Source: Sycobia sp. Sy_11
Lineage: Eukaryota; Arthropoda; Insecta; Hymenoptera; Epichrysomallidae
NCBI GenBank assembly: GCA_018907035.1
Contig: JACCIC010000001.1
Span: 5,896,501 to 5,960,500, forward strand
Direction: 5' to 3'
DNA length: 64,000 bases
Part shown: piece after piece, positions 26,800-39,461 of the stretch
How the letters are laid out: each line of letters opens with the position of its first letter
How positions within the stretch are numbered: the first letter of the stretch is position 1
The notes under the pieces: generated by a model
Told to the model about the DNA's origin: nothing
The model's input: only the letters and a program-made list of their open reading frames with translations
Database searches by the model: none
Translations under genes and position numbers: made by a program

Positions 26800-27564
26800 T
26801 TCGGCGATGTGTACATACGTCGTAACAAAGCAGCGAGAAAGGTAAAATTAGAAGTATCAATAAATGCCAATCGGTGCACGAATCGCAATGGGGGAAAAAA
26901 CTGTAATAATTTCGAACTACCTAACATCGATCGATAACTAAAAAATTTATCGAAGCCACTATATAATGCTAATTTTTCCCGTCCGCAATCAGCTCTCTGT
27001 TCCGTTCAATTTCGGCGCTCAATAGAGTTGCCGCGCCCACGCGTGTAAATCCAGCTATATATATATATATACACAGACGAAATAACAGGGAAAAAAGACA
27101 AAGAAAAAAGAAGCAATCAATCTTACGCGGTAATTGCCACCTTCGAACGGCGCGCACCTCTAAAGCGAGGAGTCTGATGCCTCGAAATGAAAAGGTATAC
27201 CGTTTATATTACCCTCTCGTTAAGCGTGTTTCTCCCCCCCCCCCCATTCGAGGGGGTGGGAGCTCGCGTGCCGAACACGCGTTGTCGAGCTCTCTCTAGA
27301 TATATACGCGCGCATCGGCCATTGCCGATTTTATCTGTTTTATAATGGACGACGGAGAGAGACAGAGCTCACACCCTCCGATATATGTGGTCTAGCCCAT
27401 ATTATGCAGTGCCAGGAGGGTCGATCTCCCTGCTTTTGTTCCAAGCCGCGACGGCAGGCGCGGACGCACGGAACTGGCAATTCCCTGTCTACGGAGGATA
27501 TAAAAAGCGGAGAAGCGAGACGGACGGATGAGGTGATAAAAATTTAAAAAAGAAGCAAGAATAA
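26800..27564. other. Non-coding, mixed composition with a GC-richer right half
   Basis: Contains a C11 run near 27235 and a short (TA)n at 27056-27071. No gene seen. Confidence 0.45.
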
Positions 27565-27572
27565 AAGAGAGG

Positions 27573-27611
<39 letters not shown>
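27565..27611. repeat. (GA)n microsatellite
   Basis: GA dinucleotides with GGG and GAAG interruptions. Confidence 0.95.
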
Positions 27612-30600
27612 AACAAAACGCCCTAAAGAGGAGATAAAGCTGTGGGGCGATTTTGTGCGAGGTTAAAAGTCGTCTATCTGTATAATATTTTATACCTGCG
27701 AAATGATTCAAAATTTCTTTTTTTGGAGAGAGGTCGAGGTAGAAGTGGATAATTTTGCGACGTGAAGTGAGTAATTTTAAAAGTATATATAATTGTGCAA
27801 GGAATTGAGAGATTAATAATGAAGATGGCTCTTGTGTCTAGGCGAAAGTGTACTTTGGTGTTACTTTAAAATATTGATTGAAGAGGATTCATACCTTATG
27901 CACAGTATCCGACATATATTTAAGAAATATTAAATAAAAGTTGTTTAGTTATTTGCAATTTTTATCTCTGAAAATTAAAAGCTAATTTTTAATATAACTT
28001 TTAATAATTTTATAAATTAAATTTCATAATCAGTCATCTAAAACAATTGCTTTCATATTTTACACCAATCGTAATGGGCTATCAACCGAGCTGTCGTACC
28101 GATTGAATAAACGTGCTCCTTATAAAGATAATTTTTATATATGTAAAAATTAAACTTTTATAAACTTTAGTTACTAATACCTTTTATTTATGCCAATTCT
28201 ACGTTACTGAAAAGTTCCAAATCAATTCACCAAGCGGTGCGAAAATCACGACCTTTTAAGAATTTTATTTATAATTTTTCTGTATGGAATTTTGAAAGCA
28301 TTCTCATTACCACGACGTTCGATGAATTGACTTGAAACTTTGTAACAAGTTAGGATTGGCGTAAACAAAAGGCATAATTAGCTAAAATTTTCAATAATTA
28401 AATGTTGTACGTATTACTATACTTATTTGGAAACAAATTCCTTTTGCTCCACCGGCTAAAAACTGAGATCGACCGATCCGAAATGTCGTTTGCGCCACTA
28501 AGATATTTAATAAGCAATATGAAAAATAACTTTCAAGTATACTGCGCTTCGCATGCGTGCATTAAACGCAAATGAGTAATTAATTTGTATATTTTCGGAT
28601 AAGAATAAAGCATGAACACAATATTTAATAAGTGAATCAAAACGTATACTTTATTTTTTAATAAATGACAAACAGTATGTATACAAACAACACGATGTTG
28701 TCGACTCGACGATCAAACACAATCTGAATTCACAAAGTTTTAACATTATGCACGTTACTTCATATGTCTCTAATTTTAAAAGAGTGGGGATATGCAAATA
28801 CTATATTGAAGCTAAGACGAAGCCAGGTATCTGCCCAGTATATGCTCGGCCGCGCGCGTGTGCGTATTTTTCCATAACGGTAAAACGGACCCGCACAGAC
28901 CTGCTGATCGGGCTGCCCATTACTTGCGTATGGCAATTGGCCCTTAATAGGTTTTTGTATAATTCAATTCTATTATATAAATATCAAGATAATCACGGGG
29001 ATTTTCTATATTCACAATGCCACAATTTTAGTATGACCTGGCACTTATACATTTAACACGTCAGGTCAGAACAAATGTAATACTTGATTTTTTTTTAATA
29101 CGACTGCTCATATTTCATCCAATACGTTTGAGATAACCAATCATCTTTCTGGTTTAGTTCGAATTTTGCATTTAAATTTATTATTTGAAGACTGCTCAAA
29201 TTTGGAATATTGTATTTAATTTTATGGAATATATCAAGTACATCTTTATTCGTCCCGTTATCTATATATACTTTTTTCATCGACTTAAATCGATAGATGT
29301 AGAGTTAATTTTGGATAGTAAAATACAGTAATTAAAGCAGCGCCAGCTTCTTATGGCGTACTCTTACTTAACTGTCTGTACTCGATGTCCTCGAAAAAAA
29401 ACGGTCATATACCCCCGATGCGTCCGTAATTTATAAATATTTATATTTCACATGATACTTAATTTTTGCCGCTCGAATAAATAATTCAAATTATAATTTA
29501 TTTAATTGCAAAGAAACAATTTTGAAAGGATACATATAATGAATTTTGCTCTCAAAAGAACAATTCTAAACAGGACGTTTTGTTAAAAAACGGAGCGACT
29601 CGAGATTTTCGCTCTTTAAGTCGTTTCATCCTTTCCTAACGGTTATAAAGAAAACCGCTACAATCGAAAGAGCTCCTTTGAAAAAATCTCTGGGGGTAGC
29701 ATTTTAAAGAAAGAAACACGCGAGGTTATATACGCTAGGGAAGGAAAGCGGTCGGCACAGATGGATGTTTGGCTGCTGCAATAAAATTTTCAAGGAAGTT
29801 CAGAGCAAATTTCAACCTGCAATTCTTTTTCTTTTTTTTTTTATTTTTGTCAGCATATTTTGTAGATTTTCTTATGTTTTCATTTATTCGGGTTCGCATT
29901 TATCTAAGTTTTCCTAGAGGCAATGTTTCAGAGTTGTTTATTGAACAAAATTATGTTGGATTCTTCTTTTCAAAATAATTGAATACAACAATTAATATAT
30001 GTATAGTGATATATGAAAATGTTTAAATGTCAATATTATTACTTTAATATGTTAAAGTAATAATATTTAGACAAAATATAATTTTTTATAGATAACATGT
30101 AGCGTGCAAACAGAATGTAATTATAATTTTCTAAAAACCACGGAACTCTCATTTCATAACAGAATGATCGATCCTATAGACTTGCTTTTATGAAAATTTC
30201 TACAATCGTCGTGGAACCCTATTTATTACTGAATTTAAAGAATTTATGTTTGTTTAAAGAGTGGAGTCAAGATAATGCTACTTTATTTAATACAGTTTTT
30301 TTTTATCAATTTTACTTGTTTACTATTATTCGAAAGAATAACTGAATAAAATATAACTGAAAGATGCATTTTGACGAAATAAATTTTCGAAATCTACAAT
30401 AATTTCCATATTATATATGTTGAAACAGTAAAATCATAGGTATAAAAAAGTTATTTTAATTAATTCTGATGTTTGAATATTGAAATTAGGAAGCTGACAA
30501 ATATAAATCAAAATCTTAGAGAATTACACATGGAAATTCAAGGAAACTTTATTTGTAAGAAATCCAATAGATTTACGGAATTTATTGTTTAATCTACGAA

Positions 30601-33590
30601 TTCGGAAGTTGTAGAAAGTTGTTGAATATTTCCTCTTCGACTTATCGTTTAACTCACTAAACTATAATTTAACAAAGTAAACTTTGCATGAAGTATAAAT
30701 TTAGATTATCCGTGCTTATTTAAAGTTTCTTAATAATTTAAAACCTAAAATATTCATTGAATCAACGTGTGAAACTTTGAAATTCTATAATATTGTGTTT
30801 CAACATTTAACCAACAATAGATTTTCTCTTGTTCATGATCTATAGAGATTGTTCAATACTATATAATTTTGTAATGTACAGTAAATAATTCTTGTTCGTG
30901 GAAAACAATAAAATTTGTTCGAAAATATGAGGGACGAGCAGAGCAGTTTTTGCAAATTTATTAAATAATTTATTGTAATCGTACTGAAATAAAACTGGAA
31001 AAGTAAGTTTCGGGAATTCGTGCGATTTTCGGCGAGTTAATAATAAATTTTGTATTTCTTCTATCCTAGTATACTAGACCTGAGCATGCGAGCTTCAAAT
31101 CCGATGTTGATTTTATATTAAAATTTTAAAATCAAAATGCCGATTCATTATTTAATTAACTAATTGTTTACCACACCATAATTTTATCATTCAGTATTAA
31201 TATTATAGTCTGATTATTATTTTCAACGGTCGACAAAACGACACTTATCTATCGGGACGTTCAAATGAAAATTTACGCTAAACTAACTTATCGCATTCGT
31301 GCATTGACATTATTGTTTTATTGCACATTATATTTTAACATAAGCTATTACAGTATTGAGGTATTGTAGAAAAGTATTGTAAGAGTGCATTGACTGTTAA
31401 ATTATGCATTGTCTAGATAATATGACCAATTGACCATAAAACATTTAGCTGCACATTTATATATTATTAGTTATATTTATATTATATATTGATTTCATAG
31501 TAGTAAAAAAAACTTGATAACATTTTTTACTTTGATTAAAAATGAATGGAAAATTTATCTCCGAACATATTCTAAGTTTATGCAATTCAGAATTTCTCAT
31601 AAATTATGAGAACAAATTCAGTTCACTATAGAATTTCACTATAGGACTATTAGTGAACAAATTTAATAATTTATAAACTCGTTTTTTTTCTTGCCGCAAA
31701 TAAAATATTTATTTCCTTTACGTTGTGAATATATATTTTTCTTTACTTTATTTTATATTTTCTTTATATACATTTACGATTGAACCATCTGTTAGTTTAC
31801 TGGCAACTTAGCAAACTATATCGACCGAATTGTAATATTAACCTAATTTTCTTCTTTTTACACAATTTATACTAAATTTAATTTTTTCATGCAAGAATTT
31901 TTTAAATTCATTTCAATTTACATCCATGAAATTTTGGTTATTTTGAAAAATCGTTTATTTAGGTTTAAATGCGTATGGCTTACTTTAATATACGTCTGCA
32001 TTCTGAAACTCTGAACTTTTGCGCGCCTGCAACAATTGCAGTTCCAAAACTATAAAAGAAACCACAGGAGAGGCATACACAAATGGATGGTAAATATAAA
32101 CGCGAAAGTGTAAGCAGAGAAGGGGAGAGAGCGTGAAAGTCGATCGCATAGCTCTTTTCTTATTTCCCTTACGCGGCGCGGTCTTCGAACTTTTAGCGAA
32201 ACTTTGCTAAAGAACGTTTGATTATCGCGGCAGGGCGAGAGGAAGGGTGTCGCGCGACGCGAATTTTCCTTTGAAAACTGTACTTGTCCCTGGGAAATTT
32301 TCTTGTTAAAATTCATTACAAGTTTTCAGGTGGTCGAGGCCAGCATATCCCCGTTTTTACTCTTTTTACTTTAAGTTTTGTTTTCCTTTAATAGCTCACA
32401 ATTCCTTTTCGAATATTATAATTATGTAAAGCATTATTTTCCAAAGTCGCCGTTAGAATTTGCCGTTAAAAAATCCATCGCAACTTTTTAATCCGCTTAG
32501 TTTTACTTTTCTGCTATTACGGGCAGAAATTTAATATAAAAGAAAAACAGACCTTTAACTCTTATATTCTTGCAATTAGAATAGAGCGACGTGGAAAGAA
32601 GATTATTGGATTATCTTATGTTCATAGAACATATTTTACCGTATACTAAATGTTTAATTATTGGTTTTACTTTATTGTAGATTAGATTGAATTTGTTTAT
32701 TCAATAAAGTTTTCGTCTAATATAATATTATTTTCGATAAGAGATAGTATAACAAAGCCGTTCAACTAAATTAACAAATATTTGTCACAATTAATTTAAT
32801 GTTTATGATTCTTCATCGTAAAACATAGACAGAGATTTATAGGATTTTTAATTAATTATTAAATAATTTCTGTAAAGCAAAAAATCAAAATCTTATGTAA
32901 TAAATTGATCAATAATTTGGTAAATATTAATATTACAAATAATAAAGAAAGTATTGTTAATTCATTTGATTCTTTAATGGATGAAAAAATACTCGTGCTC
33001 ATATAAGTAAAGCAATGTTAAAATTAAATATAACGTTAATATAATAAATTAATTAAAAAAATATGAATTTAAAAGTGAATAAAATATTGAAATTTATACT
33101 CATGAAAGTTCTAAAGTTTTAAATTATACAATACACACGAAAATTCATTAATTGTAATAATGTTAATAATCTAAATACAAGTGAGTAATTTAAGATTAGC
33201 AGCTTCATGCTCTACCTGACATTTGTTTAACAGAACAATTATATCATGTTTTAAAATTATTCTTTTCTCTCTTCCGCGTCTCGATTGTACATGTATTATT
33301 AAACAATAAATTCTCGACTGAGTCAGATTCGAAGAAGAAACAACAAGCGTCTATACACGACTCATCAGAAGAGACAACCTGCGGTCACGCCATCTATTAA
33401 ATATTTTTAAAAAAGAAAAACGAATGAAAGAACAAAATAAATGAACAATATCGCGGCTGCGTTGTATTTTCAAATAAATCACGTACCACGCTCGTTGCCC
33501 AACAATAAAAGCGCGACATAAAGATAACACGCGCGCGCATTGTATCAGTAGCGAGCCTCGCAAAATAGAAAACGCATCGCGCATGGCAGT
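27612..33590. other. Long non-coding AT-rich stretch
   Basis: About 6 kb without a supportable gene. The only notable structure is the hairpin at 30028-30073; ORFs of up to 102 codons show no family features. Confidence 0.5.
30028..30073. repeat. Near-perfect hairpin (16-bp perfect stem)
   Basis: The stem AATATTATTACTTTAA at 30032-30047, a TATG loop and the exact complement at 30052-30067. An outer TGTC/GACA pairs across a two-base bulge. Confidence 0.8.
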
Positions 33591-34075
33591 ATAGCGCTTG
33601 CGCTCGCTCCATTTCCTAGTGTTATGTGTACCGAACGAAGTGCGGTACGGTCGAATCTATCGGTATAGCATCGACGTAAAATTGGATCCATAATTAATTA
33701 GCCTGCCCCTCCCCTCCCCCAGTGCTGTCGACCGAGCTGCCGACGGGGCAGAAACCCGAGTAGAAATGTATCGAGGAGCGCGGATCAGGGACTGTACAGG
33801 CCCTGAATCAGGCGCGCACCGATGCGCACAGCAGGACCTGTACAGGCTGTCTGGATTAGATTGAACAGTCATACGGGCGCATGACAGGCAGCTTGCGTTT
33901 TCAACGTGGCCCCGCACCTCGTTTTCTTGTATTCGCGTTCGGATTAAAAGCAAATAGTTTATAGTACACTAATTGTCGCTAGAGGCGCTGTTACTCGAAG
34001 TAGCAGGTAACCTGTACAGGTCCTGATTCGCGCATGGGTGCGCGCCTTATTCAGGCCCTATAGATGATTTTTACT
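33591..34075. other. GC-rich block carrying an inverted repeat
   Basis: CpG-rich sequence. ORFs on the minus strand follow composition and have no known domain. See the inverted-repeat element within it. Confidence 0.4.
33798..34059. mobile_element. Inverted-repeat element with 49-bp arms and CCTGTACAGG palindromes
   Basis: The left arm 33798-33846 and right arm 34011-34059 are reverse complements at 43 of 49 positions. They share GGCGCGCACC, ATGCGC and AGGACCTGTACAGG. The 164-base spacer has no long ORF. Each inner arm end is the palindrome CCTGTACAGG. The left outer flank adds a second small palindrome (CAGGG...CCCTG around CTGTACAG). It could be a small non-autonomous DNA element or a hairpin-forming locus. 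Confidence 0.6.
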
Positions 34076-34116
34076 CGGGAGTGCGGTGAAAATGAGCGCT
34101 CGGTTCTCTTACGCAC

Positions 34117-34120
<4 letters not shown>

Positions 34121-34170
<50 letters not shown>
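34121..34170. repeat. (TA)n microsatellite
   Basis: Uninterrupted TA dinucleotides. Confidence 0.95.
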
Positions 34171-34172
<2 letters not shown>

Positions 34173-34530
34173 AGTGTGTAGCCCGGTGTAGCCCCCTATC
34201 TCACATCCCGTTCGTGTAATGGCGTGCCAGGAAAATAAATAAGAACAAGTGGCGCGCGAGATGCGGTAGACGCAGCTGCGGGATTCTTCTATATAATATA
34301 TTAGGAAGAAAGGTCGCCCTGGCGAACGTCTGCGGAAGGCGTGAATTTCCAATCCCCCGGCCGCACTGCACCAAACGTGGCGAAGAAGTTTATAAGTATA
34401 ATTAGGCCCGGGGAAAAGTTTTAAAAGCGACAACGCGCCGTCGCATCGCGCTGCTGGTGTCGCGGGCAAGTTTCTTTCACGTGGGCATGCTGCAAGAAGC
34501 AGCGCGGCCGAGCGACTATAGTTGTCCAGT
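34171..34530. other. GC-richer non-coding block
   Basis: A 132-codon minus-strand ORF (34071-34469) starts here and reads into the (TA)n repeat; I do not recognise it and judge it non-coding. Confidence 0.4.
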
Positions 34531-34886
34531 TTTCTGTAATGCGTATTATGGCTGCATACTAAGAAAAATGCTTTTCAGAAAATCATTTTCATAAAAAAAA
34601 ATAATTTTCTTTACGAAAAGATATCTTATCGAAATCCCGAAGATATTTGCTTCAAAAAATAGACATTTTTATTTGGATTAAAACAAGTATGTTTTTAAAT
34701 ATATAAAAAAAAATTATATATTCTTTTCTATTTAATCAATCAAGAATTAGTTACTCGAAAAATATTTTTAATACATTTGCAGAATTATTATATTTGAACA
34801 TTATTACTTTGACGATATCATGTACTGATAAACTTAATACATATTAAATAATTAGATACTCTGTTTATGTATGGAGTTGTCTGTTT

Positions 34887-34890
<4 letters not shown>

Positions 34891-34940
<50 letters not shown>
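34891..34940. repeat. (TA)n microsatellite
   Basis: Uninterrupted AT dinucleotides. Confidence 0.95.
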
Positions 34941-34943
<3 letters not shown>

Positions 34944-35032
34944 ATAGTCATCTCGCTTGTGTCGCGGTGGTTCTTCTCGCCCCTGTCCTCCGCGCGCGCG
35001 ACGGAGTAGAATACCTGCATAATATATGGCGG

Positions 35033-35068
35033 ACTTACTATACTTACTATACTTACTATACTTACTAT
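35033..35068. repeat. Four perfect copies of a 9-bp tandem unit
   Basis: The unit ACTTACTAT is repeated four times without change and is followed by a short CT run. Nine bases keep frames open, which inflates overlapping ORFs. Confidence 0.9.
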
Positions 35069-35420
35069 ACTCTCTCTGTGCGTGTGTGCATGCGTGCACA
35101 TAGCTATTTTCTATCTATACTCCATGCAAAGCAAAAAGAGTCGCCCTCTCGGTCGCGCTTCTCTATATTGACTTTAAAGGACGCTGGGAGGGAGTGACGT
35201 GCGCTCGGAGTGCGTCGCGCTCGGCGTGGCGCTAATTGAAGTCGATTTTTCTCCCTATCTTTGTTTCTCCATTCCGCTCTTGTATTCAATTTTTCCCCAG
35301 CTACTGTGGAACTGTAATATACCAGCATACGAAGCAGCAGTTACTCGCACGTGCGTCCAAGCGAGCGCGCGTGAATAGGGGAAAGACGTCAAAACCATTT
35401 TTCAGCGATATTATGTAATT
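35069..35420. other. GC-richer non-coding block
   Basis: No gene recognised in any frame. Confidence 0.4.
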
Positions 35421-35789
35421 AAACGCGGCTTATTTGGGAAATTTCACGTTTGCCTGAGAACAATTGAATGTCATTTATGCACCTTGATCTGCAGCTTGGC
35501 GTGGATATGGATATTTTTTATAATAAAACTTTCGACAATAAATTGCAATAATTGGTGCTGAAAATTAAAGGATTCTGTTCGCTGATATTTATTTATACCT
35601 ATACCATTACACATGGTATCAAAGCGTATGGAAGTTAATAAAATCATTCGATCACAAATATGCCCACCTGTAAACTGAATTCGGGAATGTTCACCTGCCA
35701 TGATTGTTTGAGTGTACAAAAGTAATTATTTTGCTAACATAGAATACAGTTTATTTTTATTATTTTTATTATTTTTAATCTTTAATCTA

Positions 35790-35935
35790 ATTTTATTTTA
35801 TTTTTAGTAGTTATTTCTAGTTCAGATTCTTCGGAGATGATAATAAACTAGGACAGGCTGACTGTCATTATTTTAGTATAATATATTATTGTACAAAGAC
35901 TGTAATACCGATAAAAATATATTTATTAATTTTAT
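35790..35935 (+). repeat. Dispersed repeat, copy A
   Basis: Shares an ordered series of blocks with 41985-42115: TTTTTAGTAGTT/TTTTTAATAGTAATT, ATTCTT, GAT-ATAAAC, GACTGTCATTAT, ATTAT-AAAGACTG and ATAAAAAT. The copies are diverged and have small indels. Confidence 0.45.
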
Positions 35936-37190
35936 TTTGCACATTAACAGTCTAAATATTCAAAGTATCAGATGAATATTGATCATTAATAGTTTGGCTT
36001 CAGCACATTATTATTTAACTTATATGATTATATTTTTGTTAGCCAGTGGCAAAATCGCCTTATTTACGCACTATTATCGCAATCTTTTATTTAATTTTTT
36101 TCATATAATCTAACATCGCTCTATTTAAGCTCCCAAATACCGGTGCTATCGGCGACATTTATTAACATTTTTTTTTTATTTTGACAATGTTAATTTTAAC
36201 AATGTTTTATTTCTAAACTAATTGACCAAAACTTTTCCATCTCGTGATTCGAATTGGTTTACAAACAATTAGTTAATATACTTTTCAAGAAATTGTATAC
36301 AATGTCAATTTTACGGACTACTTCAAGGGCGGAAAGGACAGACTTTTGTCAGTAGTCTGTCGAAAAGCAAAATTTTCGTTAATACTTCTCCTGTATAGCT
36401 TTCCGACATGGTAGAATAAATGGGAATCTCCTCTTGATCTCACAAAGCCGTAAAGTGCTATTTGACTCCGTAAGTGCGACGAGGTGCGACGACTTAATAC
36501 AATTTTGACTTTGTATAAGGACCCTTATTGGCTGAGTCTACGAAAAAAATTTTTCATTTGTCTATTGTTGAATTGTCAGATGGAGTGATTCATGTTTACA
36601 CATAAACAAATTCTTTTATTATCATAAATAAGCTTGTATTTCATTTTGCCAGATTTTACAATCAAGATCAAAAGCCGATCAAAAGCAGTATATTAATCAA
36701 AAATGCAATCGGTATTTATTGATTCAAGATATCCGGTTTAGTTGAATCTCTATGTTATATGACGAATTAATAGCATTTAATATTATATCGCATAAGAGTT
36801 TCCATTTCCCCCGTTTCCATCGAATAATTTGAATCGTTTAAAAGTATACTTTACCTAGACCTCGGTTGGAAAGGAGAAAATTTCTCAGCAATCAACGCAA
36901 TTAGCTAAAATCTCTCAGCCGCCCGCCCTCCCCCACCCTTCTCGCGCCCCGCTGAAAAAACAAACGCTTGGACGTGTCGGTTAATTTCGCGCCCCGGCGG
37001 AAGTCGCTATATATACGTTTATAATGTATACATTCCAGTGGATTTCGATGCGTCAAAGCCTATGTTTAGTGCGTCAATAATAATCGAGGAGTCCGCGCCG
37101 CATCTCCGCGCGCGCGTGTATATTTCCCTCGGCGGGGTGTGGGCTTCGCCGCTTGCCTTTGTACCATGAAATTCGCAGAAACACTCTCAT

Positions 37191-37194
<4 letters not shown>
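35936..37194. other. Non-coding DNA
   Basis: AT-rich, then a GC-richer segment from 36900. It includes a small direct repeat GTGCGACGAGGTGCGACGA near 36474. No gene seen. Confidence 0.5.

Positions 37195-37243
<49 letters not shown>
37195..37243. repeat. (TC)n microsatellite
   Basis: Uninterrupted CT dinucleotides. Confidence 0.95.
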
Positions 37244-37246
<3 letters not shown>

Positions 37247-37462
37247 ACGTGTCCGAAGACCGAGTTCGTTGCAAGCAGGGCGATTTCAAATAAATAGAGA
37301 TCTCGACAGATTTTAACCTGTGTTACCCTAATATGAATGCGTGCAATGAAATGGGTAGAGCCAATTTTGTATTCCTTTAAAATCATACGCAATTTGCTAT
37401 AAAACTAAGCGCATGCACTGTATATAGCCACTCGTACAATTAGTTGACTATGTATACGTTGA

Positions 37463-37759
37463 ATGAAAGGGTACAATTTAGTTTTTATTAATGTGTTGCA
37501 TCCTGTAGTTGACACGATAACGACCAATGGTATCACTAATCGTAAAGGAATTAAAAAACAAATTCATATTTACAATGATAAAAATGATTCTGCATTTAAT
37601 ACATTGAGTATTAAAAAAAAAAGGTTACAAGAAAAAGCTATAGATCTTCCTAAACTATTCATTTTATGTTCTACAATTTTTCTATACGAGACGCCCTTAG
37701 TAAAAAGTGATGATAGAAAAATTTTACTTAAACATTACCCATTTGGACACGATCCCTAA
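37463..37759 (+). other. Unrecognised ORF of 98 codons, low confidence
   Basis: An ATG-to-stop ORF with mixed, non-repetitive residues, including a lysine/arginine-rich middle (KKKRLQEK) followed by a hydrophobic stretch (LFILCSTIFL). I know no matching family. No promoter, splice site or poly(A) signal ties it to a gene. Its length is not unusual for chance in this window. Confidence 0.12.
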
Positions 37760-38390
37760 ATTTAAGTTAAAGTTTCTTATCTTTCATTCCTTCTGCATTA
37801 AAGAATATACAATCACGAATAAAAATCAATATACTTTTATTTAAATTTAATTTTTCAATACTCGAAAATAGTTCAATCTACTATATTATTGGTTATTCGA
37901 AACATCGACCATTAAGACGATAGCATATTATATATCAGAGCCAAAGCTTTAATCTTCCAATCGAAATTTCAAATATCATAAAACCCAAGTTACGCGATTG
38001 TGCTGAGGTTAGGTAGTAAGACCGGGTAAGATCCCTATAGTATACTTTAGGTCCTCTACTCAAACGCCCTCATTCAAGCTCGAGCGGTCATTTATAAGAG
38101 TTTAGAACCGCCTCCCACCACTCTGAGAATCAAGAGGGATGATCTCGAGATGATCTCGTTGTTCGTATACCTGATGGGCCGGGCAGCATTGACAACTGCA
38201 TCCCACTGGATTTAAATGCATTGCTCCTGGCTTTAGCTCATATATAGAACTATATTCCTTGACGATTTATAATATAAACACAATAGACGGCTCTTTTCTT
38301 TACAGCTGCAAAATTCGACGCAATGAGATGTAGAAAAACTTCTGCGTTTACCTCCCTCTACCTGACCCCTATTTTATTCTAGATTTTCTT
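37760..38390. other. Non-coding DNA
   Basis: Nothing specific seen. Confidence 0.45.
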
Positions 38391-39060
38391 TCTCTACCTC
38401 CCCCCCCTCTCGACTCTCTCGTTTAGTCCCTCCTTTTTCTTTCTTGGGCACTGAACGTATATACCTATATATGTATATATATGTGTGTAACACGCTTGCG
38501 CAGTAGTCTCCGCTGCGTCTTTCTCGCGCGCTCCGGTCCAAAGACCGTAACGCAGCTGCCGCGGGCCTTTTTTCTTCGCTTTTTTTTCATACACTTATAC
38601 TCCACATACCGATCGGGAATTCTATTGAACATCGCATATCGAGCCGGAAAAATATTTGGAGCTCCGCGAAGGGGCGGGGCGGGGGGACTGACGTCGCTGC
38701 GGAATTCCTCGCTCTCTCGTTTACCTTTTATATAATATATTACACATATAGTATCGATCGAATTCCGACTTTTATCGCGGCGATTTTTGATTCTAAAAAA
38801 AAAAAAAAGAAAAGAAAATCATAAAAATCGTGTCGGAGCCGGGATCGGTTCTTATTTTAATACGCGGTATGGCAAAGGTTTTTCCAAACACGACACAAAG
38901 GAAAAGCGTCGCGTGCAGCAAGCGAACCGCGCGTTCGTTTCCTTTTGTCCGCACAGCCCCGCGCCGCGCTTTTAATCTCGTCGCGCGTCGGCGCGCGTAT
39001 TCGTGACGATTCGAAAAACACGACAAGTTTCCGCGTTCTAATATATATATACATATATAA
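38391..39060. other. GC/CpG-rich patch
   Basis: CpG-rich with a C8 run, GGGGCGGGGCGGGGGG near 38674 and an A13 run near 38796. Overlapping ORFs on both strands are compositional. Confidence 0.4.
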
Positions 39061-39339
39061 CATACACGTAAAAACAAGTCAACTTGGCTGCTGTTGAGTC
39101 GATGCAAAGGCCATAATCTTGCTGTGGTTACGATCTAAGGAACAGATTATAAATATTGATTTTCTTGTAACGAAACTGCAGACGAGAGATAAGTTGAACA
39201 AGGATGTTTTATTCGTGTTAAACTGGTGTAAAAGTAAAAAAAAATTACCGCTACGCTCGATCGGTCGGTCCGTGTCATTTTATTTCAAATTTTATGAAAC
39301 TCATATATTACATATGGATTACGAAAGGCCTCTATAGAA

Positions 39340-39342
<3 letters not shown>

Positions 39343-39383
<41 letters not shown>

Positions 39384-39384
39384 C

Positions 39385-39458
<74 letters not shown>
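39343..39458. repeat. Compound (TA)n-(GT)n microsatellite
   Basis: (AT)n at about 39343-39379, a short ATAC/ATAT spacer, then (GT)n at about 39399-39458. Confidence 0.95.

Positions 39459-39459
<1 letters not shown>

Positions 39460-39461
<2 letters not shown>

Noticed and set aside
26405..26845. 146-codon plus-strand ORF
   Set aside because: It ends in a poly-lysine stretch from an A-rich tract, has no recognisable domain and has no splice support.
27225..27250. C11 homopolymer and other G/C runs (12561, 38400, 59815, 63484)
   Set aside because: Simple homopolymers without additional G-triplets; only 53628-53651 has enough for a G-quadruplex suggestion.
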